Shown here: piece by piece, positions 8,286 to 17,737 of the stretch | How the letters are laid out: the number at the start of each line of letters is the position of its first letter | Position numbering within the stretch: the first letter of the stretch is position 1 | Origin: Clostridia bacterium | Lineage (GTDB): Bacteria; Bacillota; Clostridia; Christensenellales; CAG-138 | Reading direction: 5' to 3' | Assembly (NCBI GenBank): GCA_017523925.1 | Contig: JAFWVQ010000034.1 | Coordinates: 62,001-126,000 of the forward strand | DNA length: 64,000 nt | The notes under the pieces: generated by a model | The model's database searches: none | Seen by the model: the letters and a program-made list of their open reading frames with translations, nothing else | What the model was told of the DNA's origin: nothing | Made by a program: the position numbers and the translations under genes

Positions 8286-10310
8286 TTACTTTTCCATCCT
8301 TTCAGATACTGTTTTTGAAATAAGTTTGTCGTCCGCAAAATACGGAATGGTTATATGCGCCTTTCCGGCCCATTTTTCATTGTACTTGATGCTGGTTTCA
8401 ACGGAATGTTCGTTCCGCGCCCAGTTGCGCCTTGCAACGCCGCCCATAACATCCCACATCATCGCCGATTTTATGATCTCGTCGATGCGCTCGCTTCCGT
8501 CGAGAACGAGGCCGAAGCCGCCGTTGATGGACTTGCCGATGCCCACGCCGCCGCCGTTATGCAGCGCACAGAGGCTCATGCCCCTCGCCGCATTTCCGGC
8601 AAAGCATTGGGTAGCCATATCAGCCATAACGTTCGAGCCGTCCTTGATGTTCGCGGTCTCGCGGAACGGGGAGTCCGTGCCGCTTACGTCGTGATGGTCT
8701 CTGCCGATCATAACGGGGCCGATCTCGCCGTTTCTCACCATTTCGTTGAACTTGAGCGCGATGCGGGTTCTGCCCTCGGCATCCTGATAGAGTATTCTCG
8801 CCTGAGTGCCGACAACGAGCTTATTCGCCTTTGCATCGCGTATCCAGATATAGTTGTCGCGATCCTGCGAGCAGCGGGTCGGATCGATGCAGCTCATAGC
8901 CGCGGTGTCGGTTTTGTCGAGGTCGTCCGGCTTGCCGGAGAGGCAGACCCAGCGGAACGGTCCGTAGCCGTAATCGAACAGCACGGGACCCATGATATCC
9001 TCAACGTAGCTCGGGAAGATGAAGCCGTCCTTCTCGTCCACGCCGTTTTTGGAAATTTCCTTAACGCCGCTGTCGTAGACCGCCTTCATGAAGGAGTTGC
9101 CGTAGTCGAAGAAATAGGTGCCCTTCTTGGTCAGCGCAACTATCGCATCGAAGTGGCGGCGAAGGGAAGCGTTTACCCTGCGCTCGAACTCGTCGCGGTC
9201 ATCGTGGAGCATCTTAGTGCGCTCCTCAAAGGTCAATCCGACCGGGCAGTAGCCGCCATTATAGACGTTGTGGCAGCTCGTTTGATCGGAGAGAAGGTCG
9301 ATACGGATATCGTTTTTCACCGCATACTCGAGCAGATCGACGATATTGCCGTGGTAGGCAATCGAAACGGAGGTTTTTTCCGCAACGTGCTCCTTGACGG
9401 ATGCGAAAATCTCATCAAGGTTATCGGAAACGGTGTCCACCCAGCCCTGATCGTGGCGTGTCTTGATCCTTGAAAGATCGACCTCGGCAAAAACGCCGAC
9501 CGCGTTTGCGATATTCGCCGCCTTGGGCTGCGCGCCGCTCATGCCGCCGAGACCCGAGGAAACGAAGATTCTTCCTGCAAGGTCGCCGTCCTCGGGAACG
9601 CCGAGCTCCTGACGACCTGCGCCGAGAATGGTGTTGAAGGTGCCGTGAACGATGCCCTGGGGACCGATGTACATCCAGCCGCCGGCGGTCATCTGACCGT
9701 AGTTTGCAACGCCGAGCTCCTCCGCGATCTCCCAATCCTTGAGATTATCGAACATACCGACCATAAGCGCATTGGTGATGATAACGCGGGGCGCCTTGGG
9801 GTTGCTCGGGAACAGGCCGAGGGGGTGACCGGATTCGACCACGAGGGTCTGATCCTCGGTCAGCTCCTCAAGATACTTCTTGATGAGCCTGTACTGGAGC
9901 CAATTCTGGCAGGGCTGTCCCGTTTCGCCGTAGGTAACGAGCTCATAGGGATAGAGCGCGATCTCGAAATCGAGATTGTTGTCGATCATGACCTGGAACG
10001 CCTTTCCCTCGATGCACTTGCCCTTGTATTCATCTATGGGCTTGCCGTAGATGCGGCCTTCTGGGCGATAGCGATAGGCATAGATCCTGCCGCGGGTAAT
10101 GAGCTCGTCCATGAACTCGGGCGCAAGGGTTTCATGCAGCTCCTCGGGAACGTACCTGAGCGCATTTCGAAGCGCGAGCTCCGCCTGCGCGGGGGTGAGA
10201 CGGAAGCCGCGATCCGGCGCACGGCGGTACTTGTCGTCCATCTTCGGATACTCGGGCAGCACCGCATCGAGCTTGATCGTCATCGCTCCCGCAACCGTAG
10301 TGTTGTTCAT
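8286..10310 (-). CDS. hutU: Urocanate hydratase, long form
   Basis: A 674-residue urocanase that converts urocanate to imidazolonepropionate using tightly bound NAD+. The NAD-binding segment SSGLGGMSGAQPKAA is clear, as is the conserved GRDHHDVSGTDSPFRET region. The usual bacterial HutU is about 550 residues. This one has an extra N-terminal region and is close in length to animal UROC1, a form also found in some Firmicutes. It is the second gene of the operon, 102 bp after hutH. Confidence 0.95.
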   Translation of the reverse strand: MNNTTVAGAMTIKLDAVLPEYPKMDDKYRRAPDRGFRLTPAQAELALRNALRYVPEELHETLAPEFMDELITRGRIYAYRYRPEGRIYGKPIDEYKGKCIEGKAFQVMIDNNLDFEIALYPYELVTYGETGQPCQNWLQYRLIKKYLEELTEDQTLVVESGHPLGLFPSNPKAPRVIITNALMVGMFDNLKDWEIAEELGVANYGQMTAGGWMYIGPQGIVHGTFNTILGAGRQELGVPEDGDLAGRIFVSSGLGGMSGAQPKAANIANAVGVFAEVDLSRIKTRHDQGWVDTVSDNLDEIFASVKEHVAEKTSVSIAYHGNIVDLLEYAVKNDIRIDLLSDQTSCHNVYNGGYCPVGLTFEERTKMLHDDRDEFERRVNASLRRHFDAIVALTKKGTYFFDYGNSFMKAVYDSGVKEISKNGVDEKDGFIFPSYVEDIMGPVLFDYGYGPFRWVCLSGKPDDLDKTDTAAMSCIDPTRCSQDRDNYIWIRDAKANKLVVGTQARILYQDAEGRTRIALKFNEMVRNGEIGPVMIGRDHHDVSGTDSPFRETANIKDGSNVMADMATQCFAGNAARGMSLCALHNGGGVGIGKSINGGFGLVLDGSERIDEIIKSAMMWDVMGGVARRNWARNEHSVETSIKYNEKWAGKAHITIPYFADDKLISKTVSERMEK

Positions 10311-10412
10311 ATTTCTTCCTCCATGATTATTTAGGGGTTTTTATTGATTTTATTTGTTTTTTACAGCATAAACGGGCCTATCGGCGGCTGCCCCAAAGCC
10401 CGAATGTTTCGA

Positions 10413-11936
10413 TTATTTCAGCGCGCCCGTCACGCTCTCGGCGCACTCGATAAGCTCGCCCGATTTGACCATCGCATCGAACTTCTCCATCTGCTCGTAC
10501 ATAACGATATCGTCGCGCACTGGCTCAACGCTTTCGCGGATATGCGCATAGACCTTCGCCATAGCGGGCGAAGCTTTATCCTCTCCGCGCAGGTAAACAC
10601 CCTGGCTTGCGGCGAAGAGCTCGATGCCCAAAACCTTCTGCGCATTGTCGAGGATCATCCTCGCCTTCCTTGCGGCGATAGTGCCCATCGAAACATGATC
10701 CTCCTGATTAGCCGAGGACGGGATGGAGTCCACGCTCGCGGGATGCGCCCATACCTTATTCTCCGAAACCATGCTGGCGGCGGAATACTGGGTTATCATA
10801 AAGCCCGAATTGAGGCCGCCGTGCTCGCTCAAGAATGCGGGCAGACCGAAGCTCAGCGCGGGGTTCACGAGGCGCTCGATGCGCCTTTCGGAAACATTTG
10901 CAAGCTCTGCAAGCGCGATTCCGAGGAAGTCGAACGCAAGCGCCATCGGCTGGCCGTGGAAATTGCCGCCGGAGATCGCCTCGTCGTCATCGGGGAAGAT
11001 TATCGGGTTGTCGGTCACGGCGTTTATCTCGCGGGAAACGGCATTATAGACGTATTCAATAGCATCGCGGCTCGCGCCGTGGATCTGCGGAGTGCAGCGA
11101 AGCGCGTAAGCATCCTGAACCTTGCCCTCGATCCTGTCGGCGGTGAGCTTGCTGCCGTCAAGGAGCTTGAGAAGATTCTCGGCGCACTCGATCTGACCCT
11201 TATGCCCGCGCACCTCGTGAACCTTATGATCGTATGCCTTCTTGATGCCGAGCATGGCTTCCGCGCTCATGGCGCAGGCGATATCGGCGGTTTTAACGAG
11301 CTTCATAGCATCGTACACCGCGAGGCAGCCGACGGCGGTCATGATCTGCGTTCCGTTAATGAGCGCAAGGCCTTCCTTTGCGGCGAGCTCAACGGTGGGT
11401 ATGCCCGCCTTTTTCATCGCCTCCGCGCCGCTCATGATTTCGCCCTTATACTCCGCCTTGCCCTCGCCGATCATAACGAGCACGATATGCGAAAGGGGCG
11501 CGAGATCGCCGCTTGCGCCGAGCGAGCCCTTTTCGGGAACGATCGGATGAACGCCCGCATTGAGCATCGAAAGCAGGGTTTCGATCGTGGAAAGACGGAT
11601 GCCCGAATTGCCCCTGCAAAGCGCGTTGCAGCGAAGGAGCATCGCGGCGCGCACGGTCTCGGTGGGAAGTGGATTTCCCATACCGCAGGAATGGGAAATA
11701 ATAAGGTTGCGCTGAAGCTGCGCGGTTTCCTCGAGCGGGATATAGGTATCCGAAAACTTGCCGAAGCCCGTGGTCAATCCATAGACCACCGCGTGCTCAT
11801 CGAGCTTTTTTTCAACGTAGGCGCGCGCCTTGTTTATGGCTTTTTTCGCTTCTTCGGAAATTTGAACTTTTTCGCCGCTGCGGGCGACGGATGCGACCTC
11901 GCAAACGGTCAGGGTCATTCCGTTTATGGTGATCAT
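10413..11936 (-). CDS. hutH: Histidine ammonia-lyase
   Basis: A 507-residue enzyme that deaminates L-histidine to trans-urocanate. The self-cyclising Ala-Ser-Gly that forms the MIO cofactor is at residues 141-143 in GSLGASGDLAPLSH. It is the first gene of the hut operon, with GGAG upstream of the ATG and a near-consensus promoter at 11993-12021. No hutP or hutC regulator gene is adjacent. Confidence 0.96.
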   Translation of the reverse strand: MITINGMTLTVCEVASVARSGEKVQISEEAKKAINKARAYVEKKLDEHAVVYGLTTGFGKFSDTYIPLEETAQLQRNLIISHSCGMGNPLPTETVRAAMLLRCNALCRGNSGIRLSTIETLLSMLNAGVHPIVPEKGSLGASGDLAPLSHIVLVMIGEGKAEYKGEIMSGAEAMKKAGIPTVELAAKEGLALINGTQIMTAVGCLAVYDAMKLVKTADIACAMSAEAMLGIKKAYDHKVHEVRGHKGQIECAENLLKLLDGSKLTADRIEGKVQDAYALRCTPQIHGASRDAIEYVYNAVSREINAVTDNPIIFPDDDEAISGGNFHGQPMALAFDFLGIALAELANVSERRIERLVNPALSFGLPAFLSEHGGLNSGFMITQYSAASMVSENKVWAHPASVDSIPSSANQEDHVSMGTIAARKARMILDNAQKVLGIELFAASQGVYLRGEDKASPAMAKVYAHIRESVEPVRDDIVMYEQMEKFDAMVKSGELIECAESVTGALK

Positions 11937-11992
11937 ACTGGTTTTCTCCTTGCTTGATTCATGCGGACATAATGCCGCAGTATTGCATAATA

Positions 11993-12021
11993 ATTATATG
12001 CTTTTTTGCGGGGATAGTCAA
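11993..12021 (-). promoter_or_regulatory. hut operon promoter
   Basis: On the minus strand: TTGACT (12016-12021), a 17-bp spacer and TATAAT (11993-11998). The 12-bp direct repeat AATAATTATATG occurs at 11989-12000, over the -10 box, and again at 12030-12041, upstream of the -35 box. The pair could be a regulator binding site, but this is inference. Confidence 0.75.
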
Positions 12022-12069
12022 GGTTTGCAAATAATTATATGAACTTCCTGCCGCATGGGCGCTTTGCGG

Positions 12070-12098
12070 TTGATTTGTTTCTCTCGGCGTGATAAACT
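12070..12098 (+). promoter_or_regulatory. Promoter for the Nudix gene
   Basis: TTGATT (12070-12075), a 17-bp spacer and TAAACT (12093-12098). It lies 31 bp before the start codon, divergent from the hut promoter. Confidence 0.5.
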
Positions 12099-12129
12099 GT
12101 ATGGGAAATCGGGATTCGAGGAGGATGAT

Positions 12130-12645
12130 ATGCAAAATATAGAAATCTGGGATTTGTATGATAAGCAGCGTCATTTGGTGGGGCGTAATCATATTCGGGG
12201 AGAAACAATACCGCAGGGGTATTATCATCTCGTTGTCCATGTTTGGATCAAAAACAGAAACGGTGAATATTTGATCTCACAGCGCAGTGCGGATCGACCC
12301 ATGCATCCGTTAAAGTGGGAATGTACAGGCGGATCTGCGTTAAAAGGGGAGGACAGTTTGACCGCAGCGCTTAGGGAAACAAAGGAAGAGATTGGTTTGA
12401 CATTATCTCCCAACGCTGGGAAAATAGTATCTTCTGTAGTTGGCAGAATTATTAACGGTGTCAAATTTTCAGATATAGTGGATGTATGGTTATTTGAATA
12501 TGATGGTCCTGTTGATTTAACAAAGGCAACTACAGTGGAAGTCGCTCAAATTGCTTTGCTGAATAAGGAGCAGATAAAGTGTCTATTTGATAACAATGAG
12601 TTTGTGGATACTCTCGGATACTTTCTTGAATCAAGCACGTTCTAA
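12130..12645 (+). CDS. Nudix hydrolase
   Basis: A 171-residue protein. Its Nudix box is complete: a Gly, five residues on a Glu, then RETKEEIGL. The family hydrolyses nucleoside diphosphates linked to another group; the substrate cannot be told from sequence. The ATG at 12130 follows GAGGAGG; the frame is open further upstream but without a comparable site. Its codons are clearly richer in A and T than those of the hut genes or argS, so it may have been acquired by transfer. Confidence 0.85.
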   Translation: MQNIEIWDLYDKQRHLVGRNHIRGETIPQGYYHLVVHVWIKNRNGEYLISQRSADRPMHPLKWECTGGSALKGEDSLTAALRETKEEIGLTLSPNAGKIVSSVVGRIINGVKFSDIVDVWLFEYDGPVDLTKATTVEVAQIALLNKEQIKCLFDNNEFVDTLGYFLESSTF

Positions 12646-12763
12646 ATCAACAAATTCCCGTTTGCCATAGCGCAACAATAATATTTCGTAATGAAATGAG
12701 GATCGGTCGCGCAAGGGAGCATCGGCGCTGCCGAAAAATCCTGTTCAAGAAGAGGGAAAGCGA

Positions 12764-13642
12764 ATGAAAGGTAAGTTTTTTGCAATAGAAGAAGCCAAGG
12801 CGTTTGAGCTTATCGAGCGCACGGGCAAAATGATGCCAGCGCACAGGGGCATCGACAGGCGCTGCTTTATAGTTGGTGAATACGCGGTGCTGTCCACATC
12901 AAGATTGAAGCTGAGAAACGTTGACGTGCGCGATGACAAGCTTTCACATCTAAACGATATCATCGAAAAGCTCCTGCTTCTTGAGCGCGAGGGCGTGAAC
13001 GTTGTGCCGATACTCGGCTATTGCTATGACCCCGACTCGATGGACGGCGAGGGCTTTTTGATCGAGCTCCGCGCAAGGGGCGCGGAGATGTACGATGATG
13101 CGATGATATGCAAATTTGAGGCGTGGACGCAGGATAATGACGAGGTTTATCTTAAAAGTGATGCGGACTGCGCCGAGTACATAACGAACAGGACGCGCGA
13201 ATTGGCGCTTGCCCCGCAGGCGCATTACGATAAATTCATCGCCGACATGTTGGAGATCATGAAGCGCGATATCCTTATCGACTTCATGGGAAAGAGCAAT
13301 TTTTTCTATGACAGAGAGGCGGGGTTTCAGTTCATAGACCTTGATACGCATACGGACAGCCATTACGGGCTTTGCGAAGACACGATCTCGAACAAGGAGG
13401 TTGCCGCCATCGGCGGCTTTGCCCCCTGCCATTTTGCGGAGGGAACCTCGGCTTTTGCGCCGATCGCGCTCGTTCCAAGCGCCCTTGCCGAGCTTGGCGA
13501 AGTGCGCCTTGCCGCGCTTGCCGAAAGCAACAGCCTTATCTTTGAAAAATGCCTTGCCGCATTGAAGGCAAACGGCGTTTCGGATGCGGTTTTGGATAAA
13601 ACGCTTCAAAGGCTGAAGGTTTTCGATCGGCGGTGTTGTTGA
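12764..13642 (+). CDS. Kinase-like hypothetical protein
   Basis: A 292-residue soluble protein. The segment DFMGKSNFFYDREAG followed by FIDLDTHTD resembles the catalytic and metal-binding loops (DxxxxN...DxD) of protein-kinase-like or APH-like folds. An N-terminal lobe with VGEYAVLSTSRLKLRN and an acidic helix would fit that fold. The resemblance is weak and no family is named. GAGGG precedes the ATG. It lies among GNAT, Nudix and transporter genes. Confidence 0.5.
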   Translation: MKGKFFAIEEAKAFELIERTGKMMPAHRGIDRRCFIVGEYAVLSTSRLKLRNVDVRDDKLSHLNDIIEKLLLLEREGVNVVPILGYCYDPDSMDGEGFLIELRARGAEMYDDAMICKFEAWTQDNDEVYLKSDADCAEYITNRTRELALAPQAHYDKFIADMLEIMKRDILIDFMGKSNFFYDREAGFQFIDLDTHTDSHYGLCEDTISNKEVAAIGGFAPCHFAEGTSAFAPIALVPSALAELGEVRLAALAESNSLIFEKCLAALKANGVSDAVLDKTLQRLKVFDRRCC

Positions 13643-13697
13643 ATGCCCGAAAAGCTTTTCGACGGATGCCGAAGCTCCAATCGTTCTCTTTTCGCCG

Positions 13698-13726
13698 TTG
13701 AACTGTATGCTCAAACATGATATACT
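13698..13726 (+). promoter_or_regulatory. Promoter for the DMT transporter
   Basis: TTGAAC (13698-13703), a 17-bp spacer and TATACT (13721-13726), 37 bp before the start codon. Confidence 0.6.
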
Positions 13727-13762
13727 TGCCGTGATCATAATCCGTATTTGGAGGTGGCTGCC

Positions 13763-14800
13763 ATGAGCAAAACAAAGGCCATTCTTTTTGCGCTGCTTGC
13801 AGCCGTGTTTTACGCGATAAACGTTCCCTTATCAAAGCTGCTGCTTCGCAGCGTTGCCCCGACTGCGATGGCGGCGTTTCTGTATCTCGGCGCGGGTCTC
13901 GGCATAGGCATAATGTCGCTCATAAACAAAAGCGGCAGGGAAAGCTCGGAGAGGATCTCAAAGAGCGACCTTCCGTACGTTATCGGCATGATAGTGCTCG
14001 ATATCGCCGCGCCCATCCTCCTGATGCTCGGCATAAGCCGCGGCTCGTCCGCAAACGCCTCGCTGCTCGGTAATTTTGAGATCGTGGCAACAACCGTTAT
14101 CGCGCTTGCGGTATTCAAAGAAGCCGTGAGCAAAAGGCTTTGGCTTGCTATCGCGCTTATCACGCTGTCGAGCCTGCTGCTTTCATTTGAGGGCGCGGAC
14201 AGCTTCAAGTTTTCATACGGCTCGCTTTTCGTGCTTCTCGCGGCGGTCTGCTGGGGCTTTGAAAACAACTGCACGAGGATGATCTCATCCAAAAGCACCT
14301 ACGAGATAGTTATTCTGAAGGGCATTTTCTCGGGTCTCGGCTCACTCGGTATAGCCTTCATCATCGGCGAGGCGATGCCCGGAGCCGCGCATATCGCCAT
14401 GGCGCTTCTTCTCGGCTTCGTTGCATACGGACTCAGCATCTTTCTGTATGTCCGCGCTCAAAGTGCTCTCGGAGCCGCGCGCACCAGTGCCTATTATGCC
14501 GCCGCTCCGTTTGTGGGCGCGTTTCTGTCGTTCATCATGCTGAATGAGCGCCTGTCCTGGCTCTACCTTGCCGCACTCGCGGTAATGATCGCGGGTTCGC
14601 TGATCGTTGCGGCGGATACGCTTGCACGCAAGCACGCGCATCCGCACCGGCATACGCTTACGCACACTCACGACGGAACGACGCATACGCACACCGTTAC
14701 CCACACGCACGAGCACGACCATTATCTGACCGACAAAAAGCACGGCCACAGGCATACCTCCGCCGAGCTTTCGCGGTGTTCCGAAGCTATCCATCCATAG
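13763..14800 (+). CDS. EamA/DMT-family transporter with histidine-rich tail
   Basis: A 345-residue membrane protein with about ten hydrophobic segments in two related halves, typical of EamA permeases. The ATG at 13763 follows GGAGGT. The C-terminal tail, after the last membrane segment (from about residue 290), is packed with His in HTH and HEH steps (about 20 His in 50 residues) and could bind metal ions in the cytoplasm. The transported substrate is unknown; a link with metals or metal-chelated solutes is a guess from the tail. Confidence 0.8.
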   Translation: MSKTKAILFALLAAVFYAINVPLSKLLLRSVAPTAMAAFLYLGAGLGIGIMSLINKSGRESSERISKSDLPYVIGMIVLDIAAPILLMLGISRGSSANASLLGNFEIVATTVIALAVFKEAVSKRLWLAIALITLSSLLLSFEGADSFKFSYGSLFVLLAAVCWGFENNCTRMISSKSTYEIVILKGIFSGLGSLGIAFIIGEAMPGAAHIAMALLLGFVAYGLSIFLYVRAQSALGAARTSAYYAAAPFVGAFLSFIMLNERLSWLYLAALAVMIAGSLIVAADTLARKHAHPHRHTLTHTHDGTTHTHTVTHTHEHDHYLTDKKHGHRHTSAELSRCSEAIHP

Positions 14801-14855
14801 TTTTTGCTCGATCGGCAAAGCGACAGGCATACAGTACAGTGTCGAAAGAAACAAG

Positions 14856-15326
14856 ATGAAAGCAAGGGTTGAGATAAAGCGAATAGAGGATGCGGTTGAA
14901 ACAGAGCTGATGACAACTTGGATGCACGCCTGGTGGGGCAAGCGTGAAAACTACACCCGCGAAGCCGTTCGCTGCTGCATGGAGCACAGCTTGAAGCGCG
15001 AGGGGTTGCCGCAGACCTACGGGCTCTATCTTGACGGGCGGCTTATCGGTATGTATCAATTCACCTGCGCCGATCTGTTCGTTCGACCGGATATCTACCC
15101 TTGGCTTGCAAACGTTTATATAGACGAAGCGCACCGCTCCAAGGGGTACGGACGGCTGCTGCTTGCTTCGGTTCAAAAGAGCGCCGCCGAATCGGGGCTT
15201 GACAAGCTCTATCTTTTCACGGAGCTCGGCGGGCTTTATGAAAAATTCGGCTGGGAATTCGTTGAGTACATAGACACCCATCTTGAGCCGAGGATGCAGA
15301 GGCTTTACAGGCTCAAGGTTCGGTAA
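14856..15326 (+). CDS. GNAT-family N-acetyltransferase
   Basis: A 156-residue single-domain GNAT. The acetyl-CoA loop is in YIDEAHRSKGYGRLLL, preceded by the beta strand PWLANVY, and followed by LYLFTE and the LYEKFGWEF motif seen in many GNATs. The ATG is about 55 bp after the DMT transporter stop. Substrate unknown. Confidence 0.8.
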   Translation: MKARVEIKRIEDAVETELMTTWMHAWWGKRENYTREAVRCCMEHSLKREGLPQTYGLYLDGRLIGMYQFTCADLFVRPDIYPWLANVYIDEAHRSKGYGRLLLASVQKSAAESGLDKLYLFTELGGLYEKFGWEFVEYIDTHLEPRMQRLYRLKVR

Positions 15327-15404
15327 AGCGGCGTATGGTGTTGCAGTGGCAGCGGCAAATAATTACTTTGGTAAAATGACGGCAAAAAAAGGAGGTAACG
15401 GAGA

Positions 15405-15929
15405 ATGGACGGTATGAAACTGACAGCACCGACGATGGAATACGACGAGAGCATACAGGCCTATCGAAGTGAATTTCTTGAATGCGGGGATTCGATGGAC
15501 GGCACGAGCAGGCTCAGGCGTTTTGACAGCACTCAGGACTGGCTCGATTATCTGAAGGAAGCTGCGGACGATGAAGTTTCGGTTTCGCAGTATGTTTTCG
15601 TTCGTGAGGAGGACGGCAAGGTCGTCGGGATGCTGGATATCCGCCGCACCGCAAACGATTTTATAGAAAAATACGCGGGGTACGTCGGTTACTCCGTTTG
15701 CCCAAGCGAAAGGCGCAAGGGCTATGCAAGCAAAATGCTCGGCATGGCGCTTGAGATCATGAAAAGCTTCGGAATGGAAAACGTGCTCATCACCTGCTAT
15801 GAGGGAAACGAAGCCAGCCGAAAAACCATCCTCAATAACGGCGGCGTGTATGAATCGACCGTGTATTGGCAGGAGCGCGACGTCTATATAGAGAGATACC
15901 GAATAGACCTGACAAAGAGCCCCCTATGA
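15405..15929 (+). CDS. GNAT-family N-acetyltransferase
   Basis: A 174-residue GNAT with motif A in VCPSERRKGYASKML. It has a strong AGGAGG site before the ATG. It is clearly related to the N-terminal domain of the fusion protein at 1288-2919 (shared PSERRKGYA, the NNGG/RNGG turn and a YxIDL ending), so the two are paralogues. A terminator-like hairpin follows at 15964. Confidence 0.82.
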   Translation: MDGMKLTAPTMEYDESIQAYRSEFLECGDSMDGTSRLRRFDSTQDWLDYLKEAADDEVSVSQYVFVREEDGKVVGMLDIRRTANDFIEKYAGYVGYSVCPSERRKGYASKMLGMALEIMKSFGMENVLITCYEGNEASRKTILNNGGVYESTVYWQERDVYIERYRIDLTKSPL

Positions 15930-15963
15930 ACGGCAGATGATTGAAAATCAAGCCGTAAAACAG

Positions 15964-15999
15964 CCGACCGCTCACTTCCGTGAAACGGTCGGATTTATT
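15964..15999 (+). terminator. Intrinsic terminator after GNAT
   Basis: CCGACCG (15964-15970) pairs with CGGTCGG (15986-15992), with an inner TCAC/GTGA pair, followed by an A/T-rich tail. It lies between two convergent genes. Confidence 0.6.
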
Positions 16000-16037
16000 A
16001 TATCAAGTGTTGAGTTTTTCGGAGCGCCTTGCTCCGA

Positions 16038-16796
16038 TCAGTTATCGTTCAGCCCGTCCATGCGGATACGTTCCCAATTCGGAACGAGCACTCGCAGAGT
16101 TTCCTTGCCCTGCTTGATCTCCTTTTGGTGGATATGGTCGCTCGCGATAAGCTTCAAAAGCGCGGATTTGACGGTTTCCTTCGGAACGCTGTTTATCTTG
16201 GCAACGGCCTCGATTATGTCCCAATAGGTTTGCGGGGCCTTGTTTTTGCCCTGCCTTGCGAAATACCTGATTATCATAGAGGCGTGGCTGTCCTCTATCT
16301 CCTTGCGGCTCGGGAGAAGCACGAAATTGTTCGCAACCATCTGAAGGCGCTTGCTGAATGTGGCGTCCACACCGTAGACCACCACGTTTTTACGGCATTT
16401 CTGAATGAGATACTTTATTACCGATTGAAAATGTCCGTCGCCGGTGAAGATAACGAAGGTGCCGATATCCTCGCGATCGGTGACGCTCTGATAGATATAG
16501 TCGAGCATCACGAAATCGGTCATATCCTTTTTGTTTTTCTGGTTTGCCGTGCCGGTCTCGATGATCGTATTGGTGATCGAGCGAAGCCGCGCAAGCTCCT
16601 CCCCTATCGCCGGGGAGCTGAAATCCGCGAATACCATTATATCCACGATCTGATACTGGTTTTCAAGCGCCTTTCGCCACGCGGAGAGGTTCGGGCGCAT
16701 CGAGTAATTGTTCTTGTATGAATAGAACCAGTATTCGTAATCCACAAAGACGAGTGCTTTATTTATATTGCTCTTGGTTTTGAAAATATTAAGCAC
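16038..16796 (-). CDS. NYN (PIN-like) domain protein with C-terminal winged-helix region
   Basis: A 252-residue protein. The first about 165 residues show the NYN/PIN nuclease pattern: LVFVDYEYW near 15-23 (Asp19), KKDMTDFVMLDYI, and FTGDGHF, giving a set of acidic residues for metal binding. The C-terminal 70 residues (TYWDIIEAVAKINSVPKE) look like a small winged-helix domain. NYN proteins are predicted RNases. It is 87 bp downstream of yebC on the same strand. Confidence 0.75.
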   Translation of the reverse strand: MLNIFKTKSNINKALVFVDYEYWFYSYKNNYSMRPNLSAWRKALENQYQIVDIMVFADFSSPAIGEELARLRSITNTIIETGTANQKNKKDMTDFVMLDYIYQSVTDREDIGTFVIFTGDGHFQSVIKYLIQKCRKNVVVYGVDATFSKRLQMVANNFVLLPSRKEIEDSHASMIIRYFARQGKNKAPQTYWDIIEAVAKINSVPKETVKSALLKLIASDHIHQKEIKQGKETLRVLVPNWERIRMDGLNDN

Positions 16797-16883
16797 AGTC
16801 TTCCTCCATGGAGCTTTCCGTGAAGCGCCTCGGGCGGAGAGGCTAAACCAAACCGCCCGAAAAGCGCGTTAAATTCGGAAAAC

Positions 16884-17630
16884 TCAGTCCTCCTCCTCGA
16901 CCTCGGGAAGGATCGCGTTATGGAAGACCTCCTGAACGTCGTCGTTGTCCTCGAACATTTCGAGCATGCGCTCGATCTTCGCAACGGTCTCCTCGTCGGA
17001 AACGTCCACGGTGTTCGAAGGGATCATCTCGTTCTCGGCGGAGAGGAAGCTGTAGCCCGCGCCCTCGAGCGCCTCGCGCACGGCCGAGAAGTCGTTCGGC
17101 GCGGTGAACACCTCGAAAACGTCGTCCGCGGCGGTGAAATCCTCCGCACCGGCGTCGAGCGCCTGCATCATCAGCTCGTCCTCATCGATCGAAGCGCTGC
17201 GCTCGATCACGATATGGCCCTTGCGGTCGAACATCCAGCTTACGCAGCCGGAGTTGCCCATGCCGTTGCCGTATTTATCGAAGAGATGGCGAATTTCAGC
17301 CGCGGTGCGGTTCTTGTTGTCGGTAAGGACCTCAACGATGACCGCCACGCCGCCGGGACCGTAGCCCTCGTAGCTGCCGCTCTCGTAGTTGATGGAGCCG
17401 AGCTCGCCCGCCGCCTTCTTGATGGAGCGGGTGATGTTGTCGTTGGGCATGTTTGCCGCCTTCGCCTTGGCGATAACGTCGCGAAGCTTGGAGTTGTTCG
17501 CTGGGTCGCTGCCGCCCTCTTTAACGGCGATGGCGATCTCCCTGCCGATCTTGGTGAAGATCTTACCGCGCTGGGAGTCGGTCTTTTCCTTCTTGTTCTT
17601 GATGTTTGCCCATTTGGAATGTCCGGACAT
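16884..17630 (-). CDS. yebC: YebC/PmpR family regulator (TACO1-like)
   Basis: A 248-residue protein with the family start [14 protein letters not shown] and [19 protein letters not shown]. The family was described as DNA-binding regulators; more recent work ties it to translation of proline-rich stretches. That fits this genome, which encodes several Pro/Thr-rich linkers, including the sortase gene just upstream. GGAGG lies ahead of the ATG. Confidence 0.95.
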   Translation of the reverse strand: MSGHSKWANIKNKKEKTDSQRGKIFTKIGREIAIAVKEGGSDPANNSKLRDVIAKAKAANMPNDNITRSIKKAAGELGSINYESGSYEGYGPGGVAVIVEVLTDNKNRTAAEIRHLFDKYGNGMGNSGCVSWMFDRKGHIVIERSASIDEDELMMQALDAGAEDFTAADDVFEVFTAPNDFSAVREALEGAGYSFLSAENEMIPSNTVDVSDEETVAKIERMLEMFEDNDDVQEVFHNAILPEVEEED

Positions 17631-17737
17631 AAAATACCTCCTGTATTGGATTCGATTTTTCTGATTTTATCTATTCTTATCTATGGTTCTTTGTTGTGCC
17701 GCACAAGGCGCGACCACATCTTTTGGGGGCGGCGCTT

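Noticed and set aside
10344..11957. Long plus-strand frame opposite hutH
   Set aside because: Antisense shadow. The minus strand encodes histidine ammonia-lyase with its MIO motif.
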